Shown: piece by piece, positions 45,278 to 55,600 of the stretch | Numbering within the stretch: position 1 is the stretch's first letter | Layout of the letters: every line of letters begins with the position of its first letter | Assembly: GCF_025264665.1 (NCBI RefSeq) | Contig: NZ_CP073697.1 | Location: 496,001-560,000 of the forward strand | From: Edaphobacter flagellatus | GTDB taxonomy: Bacteria > Acidobacteriota > Terriglobia > Terriglobales > Acidobacteriaceae | Reading direction: 5' to 3' | Length of the DNA: 64,000 nucleotides | Notes under the pieces: model-generated | Told to the model about the DNA's origin: nothing | What the model saw: only the letters and a program-made list of their open reading frames with translations | Database searches by the model: none | Made by a program: the position numbers and the translations under genes

Positions 45278-48118
45278 TCAATGCAAAGCGAACCGGCTTC
45301 TAGGTTTTTCCTTCCGTTCTATCTCCTCGGCAAGCAATCGGATGGTTGGGGCTTTAAAAAGCACCGACAGCATCAGTGCAACCTCAAGCTGCTTTTCAAT
45401 GTCATTGAATATTTGAAAAGCCAGCAAGGAATGCCCGCCTAGCGAAAAAAAATCATCATCGCGACCGATCGGCGTACGTTTGAAGTTTTGCTCCCATATT
45501 GCAACCAACTTACGCTCAATCTCGGTTGCGGGCTTGGATTCCTGCGTTGAGTACGCAGATACGGTTGGTTTGGCATTTGCCAAGGCTCTCTTATCAACCT
45601 TGCCGTTCGGAGTTACAGGAAGACTTTCTAAAATCAATATCTCTCGCGCTACCATATAAGAGGGGAGAAACTTCTCCTGAAATGCGATCAGGTCTTTACC
45701 TTCTACGGGGCTTGCAGAAACGGTGACATAGGCTCGCAAGGACGCGCCGGATGCAGTATCCCCTTGATGCATGAGCACTACCGCCTCACGAACTCGTGGG
45801 TATTGCAGGAGAATTCCTTCTATTTCACCAAGCTCCACACGAAATCCTCTAATCTTTACCTGCTGATCTATCCTGCCAAGGTATTCAATACTACCGTCGG
45901 CTTTATACAAGCCAAGGTCTCCTGTCGAATAAAGACGACCTGCATCCGGCAAATGCTCCATGGTGACAAAGCGCTCTTCCGTTAAATCAGGCTGATTGAT
46001 ATAACCTCGCGCAACACCTTCGCCACCAATAAAAATCTGACCAGGCACCTCTGGCGGGACAGGTTGATGCCTGGCATCCAATAAATAGATTTTTGTATTC
46101 GCAAGCGGACGTCCGATTGTAGCGGGCGAAATAGATCGACGGGTGCAAAAGGTGGAGTATGTCGTCGTCTCCGTGGGCCCATACAGGTCAAAAATACGCG
46201 CATCTGGAAGCTGCTGCTCAAGCTTCTTCACTAACGAAACCGATAAGAGTTCGCCCGCTAAATTGACGCAAAGCACCGACCGAGGAATTTTTTGAGATGC
46301 AATAAATGCGCCAATAACGCTTGGAACCGTATTAATAAGCGTGGGCTGGCTGGAAACGTCGATCTGAGCCAATTGCAAAAGATCATCGACCAGAATCACG
46401 GTTGTGCCAGTGGTCAATGGAAGGAATATCTCAAATACAGACAGATCAAAACAAATTGATGTCGATGCAAATATCTTGGCACGCTCTTCTGAAGAAAAAT
46501 TCTCCTTCGCCCAGGAAAGCAAGGACATCGTGCTGCGATGCTCTATCGCAACACCTTTAGGGCGCCCTGTCGAGCCAGACGTATAAATGACGTAGGCCAG
46601 ATCATTTGAAGAAACTTTGATTTCCGGATTTAAGCGCGGCAGCTTCGTAATCGCCGACGCCTCTCGATCAAGCCAAATTATTTCGCACTCACGAACAAAA
46701 ACATTAGCGTGCTCGTCATTCGAAACGACGATCTTAGCCCTACTATCTTCGAGCATCACATCGAGTCTTTGCGCAGGATAAGCAGGGTCCAATGGAAGGT
46801 ATGCCGCGCCTACCTTCAACACCGCCAACATCGTCGCAATCATGTCGACTGAGCGACGCATGCATATGCCTACGATGTCACCTGCCTGCACCCCTCTCTG
46901 AAGCAAGCAGTGAGCTATCAGATTCGCCCGCACATTCAGTTCGGAATAGGATACTGCGTGGCGTCCACTGACGACGGCAATCGACTCCGGGTTGAGCTCG
47001 ACCTGATGCTCAAACATGGAATGAATTGCCGCTGCCGGGAACTCCATCTGGGTTTGGTTCCATTGAACAAGAATTTGTTCTCGCTGAGCTGCGGAAAGGA
47101 TGCTTAACTCACCAATCGGGCAATTCGGATTCTCAGCAATAGATCCCAAGAGAGCATTAAAACTTTCGATAAAGAGAGCGACACTCTGATCAGAAAACAG
47201 ATCGGCTCTATATCTAAAGCAACCTGAAACATCAGCATCTGAGCAATGAGTCAAGTAGAGAGACAGATCAAAACCGAAGTCATCTATCTGGTCTGGGACG
47301 AGCACCAGGCATTTATTCTTCCTGGAAAAATCAAAAGCAACCAAAAATTGAAAAAGTGGATGTCTCGCCTGCTCTACGCTGATCGGTAGTTCGCCCAGCA
47401 ATCTGGATAACGGAATACTGCTATTTTCATATGCCTCCAGTATCGTTTTATTCGATACGCGAAGCAGATCGAGAAATGACTTTAAGAAATCCAGCCTGCA
47501 ACGAATCGGGACAAAATTTTCTATTGTGTCTTCTAAAACCGATTCATTATGACGCTGTTTCCGCATCACTGGAACACCAATACAGAAGTCCTCTTTATCG
47601 GCATAGCGAGACAAAAGCAACGAGAATGCAGTCAACACGACTGTTTCAAAAGAGCTCTGTTCCGCTGTACCAACCGAACGTAATGAAGCCACCACGGCAC
47701 GCGGGATCGAAAAGGACGCCGTACTACTTTCAGCAGGTGCAGAGGTTGTCGTAGAACGGCGAGAGGGTAATTGAAGAAAACTGGCTACACCATCAAGTTG
47801 CGTCTTCCAATACTGCAGATGTGGAGTCCATTGCCCAGCAGGACTTAAACGTTTTCTCGCCTCAATTCCTAAATTATTTTTCCTCAGATCATTGATCGGA
47901 TTCGAACGATCCTGAAGGAGAACCAGCAGACGCTCCTTGCGGCGGCGCAACTCCGACTTGAGTTCTTCATTTAGAGCTCCGGGCGTTGCATTGACTCTGA
48001 GCTGCCCTTGGACGACCCTGAGTTCGATATCGCTGCGTTTGAGAATGCCTAAAAACGCAGCATCGTCCAGCACCTGCAATTCTTTGTCAAAACTTTCCAT
48101 TGGACTCGACGTATCCAT
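45278..48118 (-). CDS. NRPS with TubC docking domain, N-terminally truncated C domain, A(Ala) and PCP
   Basis: A 946-residue protein. Residues 20-70 fit the TubC N-terminal docking domain (GILKRSDIELRVVQGQLRV, LKSELRRRKERLLVLL). A C domain then begins in mid-fold at HLQYWKTQLDGVASF near residue 103. The N-terminal lobe with HHxxxDG is missing, while later C motifs remain (DFCIGVPV, ENFVPIRC, HPLFQFLVAF). The A domain has YTSGSTGRPKG, FDLSVFE, LYGPTETT and NGKVDK. Its specificity residues read DLFNNALTYK, a known alanine code. The carrier LGGHS has Ser897. It should load L-Ala and depend on another C domain for bond formation, perhaps the stand-alone C protein encoded 74 bases upstream. Confidence 0.92.
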   Translation of the reverse strand: MDTSSPMESFDKELQVLDDAAFLGILKRSDIELRVVQGQLRVNATPGALNEELKSELRRRKERLLVLLQDRSNPINDLRKNNLGIEARKRLSPAGQWTPHLQYWKTQLDGVASFLQLPSRRSTTTSAPAESSTASFSIPRAVVASLRSVGTAEQSSFETVVLTAFSLLLSRYADKEDFCIGVPVMRKQRHNESVLEDTIENFVPIRCRLDFLKSFLDLLRVSNKTILEAYENSSIPLSRLLGELPISVEQARHPLFQFLVAFDFSRKNKCLVLVPDQIDDFGFDLSLYLTHCSDADVSGCFRYRADLFSDQSVALFIESFNALLGSIAENPNCPIGELSILSAAQREQILVQWNQTQMEFPAAAIHSMFEHQVELNPESIAVVSGRHAVSYSELNVRANLIAHCLLQRGVQAGDIVGICMRRSVDMIATMLAVLKVGAAYLPLDPAYPAQRLDVMLEDSRAKIVVSNDEHANVFVRECEIIWLDREASAITKLPRLNPEIKVSSNDLAYVIYTSGSTGRPKGVAIEHRSTMSLLSWAKENFSSEERAKIFASTSICFDLSVFEIFLPLTTGTTVILVDDLLQLAQIDVSSQPTLINTVPSVIGAFIASQKIPRSVLCVNLAGELLSVSLVKKLEQQLPDARIFDLYGPTETTTYSTFCTRRSISPATIGRPLANTKIYLLDARHQPVPPEVPGQIFIGGEGVARGYINQPDLTEERFVTMEHLPDAGRLYSTGDLGLYKADGSIEYLGRIDQQVKIRGFRVELGEIEGILLQYPRVREAVVLMHQGDTASGASLRAYVTVSASPVEGKDLIAFQEKFLPSYMVAREILILESLPVTPNGKVDKRALANAKPTVSAYSTQESKPATEIERKLVAIWEQNFKRTPIGRDDDFFSLGGHSLLAFQIFNDIEKQLEVALMLSVLFKAPTIRLLAEEIERKEKPRSRFALH

Positions 48119-48192
48119 AATTTGTTCAGAGCTACTTCTGATTCGGACTACCGCAGATAATTCAACATTGCAGATTCTGAACTACTCGAAAA

Positions 48193-49569
48193 CTAAACGA
48201 TCCATTCTTCACGACTGAGATTTGAGTCGCGACTTTCAACTGTCGCATGTTCCTTTAAATGGCCCGAGAAAAGATGATCCACGGATATATTTGGGGCATG
48301 AGCGCTGCTACGAACAGCATATTGCATCCGCGATAAAAGCGCTTCTGCTGCGGACGGGTCAACGATACGCGTATTCACGGATACTCGTATCTGTAACCCC
48401 ATAGAATCCAACTCCGTCACGTGCAGGCTAATAGGGCTGGCTTCGCTAACGGCCACGACACCAGACCTGATCGACCATTCATCGTCTACAGAATGATTTC
48501 GAACACGATCGGCTGGGAGAAACGACATAACAATATCAAAAAGCCGCGAACGTCCATGGCGAAATAGCTCGAGCACCCTTGCAAGATGGTCGACAGGTAT
48601 TCTTTTATGACGCAGATCGGCATCGATCTGCGCGCTATAACCTTGAACGGTCTCTAAAAAAGACTTACCTGAAGCGACATAAAAGCGAACCGGCATAACC
48701 CCCGAAAACATTCCTAATGTCAAACGTGACGATTGGTCACGTCGATGAAGCGCCATCGCAGTAACAAGATCCGATTGGCCATAGTGTTCTGCCGAAACAG
48801 CAGCAAAGATTGCAAACAGAATACGGAAAGGGGCGATTTTTATATCACTTGCAAGCTTCTGCAAACATTCCCACAACTCTCCGGAGAGGGTCCAATCAGC
48901 AAAAAAAATGCCTGTTTCATCCGTCTCCCGATCATCAACGACAAGAGGAGGCGGAAGAGGCGTGAACCGTGCAACCCAATATGCAAGGTCCTGCTTATAT
49001 TCCGTCGAAGCAAGATATTCTTTGTCCGCCTCTATTCCTGGCAGATAGGAAGTAGGAGGGCTTAGCTCCCGTGGCTCGTCGGTGGTCAGAGCGAGGTAGG
49101 CCTCCGTCCAATATTGCATTGCAAGAGACGTAGATACCGAGTCAGCAATCAGGTGATGGAAGCGCCAGATAAGATAACAGGCATTATCGCCTGCTTCTAC
49201 CAGTTCGAGGCCAAAGAGTGGGTGATCTCCAAGCGGCATAGGCAAGCGAATGTATTGCTGCAAATACAGCCGAAAGGCCTCGTCAACATCGTATGAATCC
49301 GGAAGGGGCGAAATTCTCAAAGGGGCTTCGATTGAGCTGTCGAGCCACTGCCTTGGCCTATCATTATCAACGCGAAGGCGCAGTGCATCATGCCTGGCCA
49401 TAACGAGCGACATGGCCTGTCGCACATAAGCCTCTTCCAAGCGAGCAGGGATACGTGACCATCCTCCAAGTTGCAGGATCATATTGCCGTTCAGCTTGGC
49501 ATCTAACCATACCGCTTGCTGAGCAAGGCTGAGATCTAACCAATTTCTTTCGACTATGCCTTCTCCCAT
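48193..49569 (-). CDS. Stand-alone NRPS condensation domain
   Basis: A 458-residue complete C domain with nothing attached. It has LSLAQQAVWLDAKL at the start, HHLIADS at 138-144 (both His kept, Gly of the motif is Ser), YWVARF, LVTAMALHRR and HGRSRLFDIVMSFLP. It would join an upstream acyl or peptidyl chain to an aminoacyl carrier. It lies between the PKS and the alanine NRPS whose C domain lacks the catalytic lobe, so it is the natural candidate to supply that activity in trans. The tail (DSNLSREEWIV) is acidic/hydrophobic and could be the peptide bound by the TubC docking domain, which is speculative. Confidence 0.92.
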   Translation of the reverse strand: MGEGIVERNWLDLSLAQQAVWLDAKLNGNMILQLGGWSRIPARLEEAYVRQAMSLVMARHDALRLRVDNDRPRQWLDSSIEAPLRISPLPDSYDVDEAFRLYLQQYIRLPMPLGDHPLFGLELVEAGDNACYLIWRFHHLIADSVSTSLAMQYWTEAYLALTTDEPRELSPPTSYLPGIEADKEYLASTEYKQDLAYWVARFTPLPPPLVVDDRETDETGIFFADWTLSGELWECLQKLASDIKIAPFRILFAIFAAVSAEHYGQSDLVTAMALHRRDQSSRLTLGMFSGVMPVRFYVASGKSFLETVQGYSAQIDADLRHKRIPVDHLARVLELFRHGRSRLFDIVMSFLPADRVRNHSVDDEWSIRSGVVAVSEASPISLHVTELDSMGLQIRVSVNTRIVDPSAAEALLSRMQYAVRSSAHAPNISVDHLFSGHLKEHATVESRDSNLSREEWIV

Positions 49570-49605
49570 GAATGGCTACCGTGCCTTCCTGTGAACCGCT
49601 AAGAA

Positions 49606-52600
49606 TCAGGCTTGCGCACTACTGAACTCAGGAGCCTTTGAAGTAACACTCGAAACTGGATCATTCTTATCGAATGCAAGTGCTTTGATGCCAAGATCAG
49701 CAATAGAAGTAACGTTGCCCGCGCTCAATAACTGCATTACAGGCATAGGCTGTCCAAGATCACGTTCTATTGCCACTGCAAGCTCAACCGCCATGAGCGA
49801 ATCAAGACCCATATCTGCCAGAGGCTGCTCTACATCAATCTGCGCGGCGCCAGTTCCAAGAACCTTGGCAGCATGCTCCTGAATACAAGCAATCATCAGG
49901 TTGCGTCGCTCGGATGCCGGAGTAGATTTCAGGCGATCTGCCAGAGTTACTTCCGCATGAAGCGCGGAGACGCCTTCTGATGCAATGATCGGGGAAAAAC
50001 GCGGAACCAACGTCCCAGGTAATATCCTTCCTATCCGTTGCAAATCGAACCGAGCCACACACACGCGTGTAGCGCCAACTGAACTAAGCCGTCCTAAATC
50101 CCGCAGCGCATCCCGCGAAGGTGTGGCATCTAATCCAGTACGCGTTCGCAACATATCAGCCACATTGGAATGACGCGTCAAAAAGCCTGCGTCCTTAATC
50201 GCTCCCCATCCAATTGCCAAACCAGATCGTCCCAAGGAACGTCGATATTGTGCCAGTGAATCCAGGTACAGATTCCCCGCAACATAAGCCCCCTGCCCTG
50301 GATTACCGATCACTGCGCTCGACGAGGAATAGAGCACAAACATGTCGATCGGATCCTGCAGCGTGGCTTGATGAAGGTTCCAGGCCCCTGAAACTTTAGG
50401 CTCGAGGACGCGGGCAAGCTTATCTTCCGTAATCTGCATTACTGGAGCGTCCTCGATCACCGCCGCAGAGTGGACGATGCCTGCAATAGGAGCCATCGTT
50501 GCTCGAATGGAAGTAATCGCAGCCGACAAGGAATTGGGATCAGAAATATCAGCAGCAAAAGCCTTTACAACCGCGCCGGCCTCTTCGAGATCTTCGACTC
50601 CAGCAATGGCTTCCTCAGTAACGGCTCCGCGCCGGCCGATGAGTGCAAGAGATGTGGCACCCTGTTCAACCAGCCATTTGGCTGTTGCCAGGCCGAATCC
50701 GCCAAGGCCTCCTGTAACAATGTACGTTCGGTTCGGCTTCACTGCGGATTTGGTGTTAACAACTGGAAGCAAATCAGAGACATCGAATTTCATCGATATA
50801 ACCAACTTGCCTATGTGTCTAGATTGCTGCATTGCTCGAAACGCCTCAGATGCACGCGACACAGGGATGCTTTCAAAAGGCAGCGGGCGTAAAGCATTCT
50901 CCTCAACGAGCTGCATGATCTCTTTGAAAAGCGACTGCGCCAGATCTCTATGTTCGACAAGAAGCGTATCTGCATCGATTGCGAAGTAACTTAAATTCTT
51001 TCGAAATGGTCGTAGGCCAATGTGTGTATTGGCGTAGAGGTCACGTTTACCAATTTCCAGAAAACGGCCAAACGGGCGAAGGCATTGCAGGTTCTTCGTA
51101 ATAGCCTCGCCGGCGAGCGAGTTAAGAATGACGTCAACACCAGCCCCGCCTGTCAGCTCCATCACCTTGTCTGCGAATTCAAGCGAGCGGGAGTCCAAAA
51201 CATGGTCAACTCCTAGTCGCCGGAGCATGCGACGCTTGCGCTCCGATCCGGCAGTACCGAATATTTTCGCTCCTTTTAGCTTTGCAATCTGAATGGCGGC
51301 AATGCCAACGCCGCCAGCTGCTCCATGAATGAGAATCGATTCGCCCTGCCTCAGATTCGCAAGGTGATCGAGCGCATAGTAGGCCGTCAGAAATGCAGTT
51401 GGAATCGTTGCGGCTTCTGAAAAACTAATATTGTCGGGGATGCGGTTTACAGCATTCACATCTGTAGTGACATGGCTTGCAAAGCAGGATGATGCAAATG
51501 CAACAACTCGATCGCCAACTTTAAATCCTTTTACGTTCGAGCCCACACGGACAACTTCACCAGCGCACTCCATTCCAATTGTTGGTCCCGAAAATCCTTC
51601 TTCCACTGCTTCCTCAGGTAACATTCCCATTGCCCAAAGGACGTCTCGGAAATTGAGCCCAGCGTTATGAATAGCAATTTCGACTTGATTCGCCTTCGGA
51701 GCCGCTCGCTCCATAGAACGGAGATAAAGAGAGTCCAAGCCTCCCTGTGAAATAAAATCAAGGCGGAAGCCGTCTATTTCAGACTTCGCAGCTGCTGGTG
51801 CATTGCGCGCCTCGTCCGTCATCGTGACCAATCGTTCTCTGTTGACGAAGCGGTACCCGGAGACAAGCTGCACCTCTGTCTCATCATCTCTACGAAGTAA
51901 TTCTTCAGCAAGAACAGCGGCTTCATCTTCTGAAGATCGAGGATGAAGATCAATCAAGCGGCATCCCAGGCCTGGATGCTCATTTGTAATGACGCGGCCA
52001 ATTCCCCACAATGCGGCGTGGCCTGGATCGATCGGCCCTTGATCGAACGCAGTGGAAAAGGCCCCACGAGCAATCAATGTGAGCTGCAGATTTGTGTTTT
52101 GCTGTCTTCCCGATTCCAGAACCCGTACGACATCAAGGACTGCCATACAACGACGTAGTTGCGTAGCGAGCAACACCGCGCTTTCTGCTTCAGGAGACGA
52201 CGCAGAGGAAATATAGACAACAGACAACGCCTCATCTGATACAAGGGACGCGATCTCTTCTGCGCACAGCCTGGCATCTGAACCAAGGGCATGCACAGTC
52301 ACGGTATGCCCTTGCGATTGAATCATCTCAACCAGCATCTGATTAAACGCACGAGGCTCAGCGCTTATATTGTCTTCAACAAGAATCGCCCATCGACGCA
52401 GATCTGCCGACTCAACCCTCTTAGCGCTTCTCGAGACTTCTAGACCGGATCGAATATCATTTCTTTGAGCGAGCAGTACAGATTGCTGCGATTCCCCTGC
52501 GCCTGCATATGCCGCATCAGAAAAGGCCGCAACTTTTGGAAAACCTGCTCTGCTCAATTCATCTGAGCATTGAGCTGCGCTCCGCCATTGCAATGAAGGT

Positions 52601-55600
52601 GCTTCCTCTATTAGCAACAGTTCCGCGAGTGTGTCCTGACGGACATGCAAGGCCAGCATGTGTCCATCGGGCGTCATGACTCGCTTCATACGATTCAACA
52701 ACAAGCCTGCATCAGGAGTATTTGCGAGCGTAGAGCCTGCAACAACCAGATCAAAATAATGCTCCGGAACTCCCTGATCGACAAGGTCCGAATTTACATC
52801 CAGAGTTGAATAACGGACAAATTTGTAGCTGCTAAACCGATGCTTGGCACGTTCGATAGCAGCATCTGAAAAATCCGTGAACAGATAATCCGCCCGCAAC
52901 TCAGGAAGCACAGGCAGCAACCATGAGGATAACGAACCGCTACCGCCACCGATCTTAAGTATTCGCAGCGGCCGATCACCAGGCCATGCTTGAACAAGAG
53001 CCATCACCACAGCTCGTGCAATTTGATTGTAAGTAAGCTGGAAGGGCGGCGTATCAAATAGCCTATCTAAAGCCAGCGTACTGCGATCCTGGCGCTCACC
53101 GCGAAGCATTGCGGGCAGGTCATCGCAAATCTGAGCGATGAGCATCAACTCCGTCTGATAGGCGGGATATCGATAAAGCAGGTCTCCCCATAAAGATTCA
53201 GGCTCAGCTGCAAGCTCAACGCCTTGCCTCCAGAGCTTTCCTTCGGAAACAAGTATTCCAAGCCTTGAGGCAAGGCCTAGTATTTGATCCAGCAAATTTA
53301 CTTGCTCCGCATGGACCAAGCCAGACCGGACAAGCAATTCTGGATCAAGGGCGTCTTTCTCAGGATGAAGAGCTCCGATGATCTCTGCCAGACGCGCTCT
53401 AATCAGCCGGTGTAGCTGGGGAAGAATTTCTTTATAGAAGATCGAACGTTGGTTGTCTTCTGCCAGACGACCAAGCTCAAGTTTTAAGCCATCTTGAATC
53501 GATAAAGGCGAGGGTAATGCCGGCAACTCTGACGGCAGAGGAGCATGCTCATCTAGACGCCACCATTCGGATATCAATGGCGAAGCGATTCCCTGCCCGA
53601 AGTCCATCTTCGCACAGCGAGCTCGATCAACGGCAAGCAAAAGATTTCCCTGCGGATCAGCGATCCTAAAATCCGCGACTATCGATCTTTCTGTTTCCTG
53701 CCTGAACACAACATGGCAAACAATTGACGCTGGCAGCGGAGCGAGGCTTCGCAGATGCTGGAAGTACACCGGCAAAACAGCACAGTTTCGTTTTTCATGC
53801 TGCTCCGCCAAAGTCACTAAAGCCTGGAGGCAAGAGTCCAGCAATGCTGGATGCGTTCGATAGGAAGGCAAAGACTCCTGATCGACATCAGGAAGATCAA
53901 TAAAGGCGAGCGCCTCTGATACCGCGGCGTCAGGCGGGCTCATCAAGATCTTTGTAATTCCCTGGAACGCAGGCCCGTAATTCAGACCGCGGGTCGCTGC
54001 TGCTTCATAGTGCTCCTCGAAGGTTTTCTGGCAGGTTAGCTTCGACGAAATTTGATCGATACCAATTTGTTGTTTCGCGGAAGATACCTCACTACGGCTT
54101 ATTCGTCCGCGAACATGAAGCAGCCAATCACCGGAGTACTGGTCCTGGCAGGAGCGTACCTCGAAGATCCCGGTTGCCGTATCGACCGAAGTCTGTACCA
54201 ACGGATCACCGTGCGGCGGAATGGCAAGCGGTCTTGAAATATCGAGATCATCGATATCGAATGCCGCTCCGCCATAAACTCTTTGTGCCGCAGCATAGGC
54301 CAGCTCAATGTAACCAGCCGCAGGAAAAAGAACTGCACCCTGAACAACATGATCCTTCAGATATGTGATCTGGTTTGTATCGAGCGTATTGCTCCAGACA
54401 CCCTCTCCCGAAGTCAGACGATATCCAAGCAATGGATGATCGCGCTGAGTAGGCTGATGGATATCTGGCAGAATCACGCTGCCGCGCCAATGGGATGTCT
54501 TTTGCCACGGATACAAAGGAAGAATCGGAGGAGGAAATGGCTTCCTGAAGACCTGATCCGGATCGATCGCGCCATGAGCATGGCAGGCACATAAAGCAGT
54601 CCACAAATTATCAACTTCAGGTTCTGGACCCTTCACCCCCGGCCGGCGAAGTGTCTGCAACGAAGCTATCGCTGAACCTGCCGACTTCGCTATCTGTTGA
54701 ATGTACTCCTTCAAAACCGGATGAGGCCCAACCTCAAGAAAAACGCCAATCTTCTTTTGCTCTAAAAGAGCTTCTATCGCCTCACGGAATCGTACCGGCT
54801 CTCGAACATTGCGATACCAATATTGCGCATCCAACGCTTTACCCGAGATCTCCACGCCATCCACAGTGGAGATGAAAGAAAGCTTCGTCTCTTTCGGGCA
54901 GATCGCAGCGAGTCCTTCGAGAAGTTCTTCGCGAATGGGCTCCATGGCAATCGTGTGAAAGGGATAGTTCAGTTGCAGCAAACGAGCAAACTTTCCCTTT
55001 TCGGTCAGAACACGAATCAATTTCTCCAGTGCAACTGGATCACCTGCAACCGTAACGGAATCCGGCGCATTCTCAGCCGCAATCTCAAGCCAGCCATCTA
55101 TACCTTGTATGGCATCGCGGGCCTCAGCAGTACCGATCCCAAGAGCAGCCATGCGCCCCTCACCTGCGGTTCTGGCCTGCGCCTTGCTGCGATAGAAAAT
55201 GACTTTTGTTGCATCTTCAAGAGTCAGCGCTCCGGATACATAAGCTGCCGCGACTTCTCCAACGCTATGCCCGGTCACAGCCACGGGTCTCATCCCGGCT
55301 TCATGCAACACACGAGTTACTCCAAGCTGCAAAGCAAAGAGCAAGGGTTGCGCGAACTCTGTCAGCGCCACGCGGCTTTCTGCCTCAGGCCGTCCCATCT
55401 CCTCTATCAGCGACCAGCCCGCAAGCGGTGCAAATATCTTGTCTATCGCCTGAATCTCGCTTCGGAAAAGCTGATTCTCTGCCAGTAGCTCTCGCCCCAT
55501 CCCCCACCACTGAGGCCCATTTCCTGAATAGACAAAGGCCAACGGCTCTACAGGAAGCGCACTGGTTCCGGTGGCAAGCCGTCGGACGGTTTTACCCGCG

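Noticed and set aside
45278-48118. Frameshift as the cause of the missing C-domain N-lobe
   Set aside because: The frame is continuous from the docking domain into the C-terminal lobe, and no C-domain N-lobe with HHxxxDG is visible in the 74 bases upstream. A deletion or natural truncation fits better.
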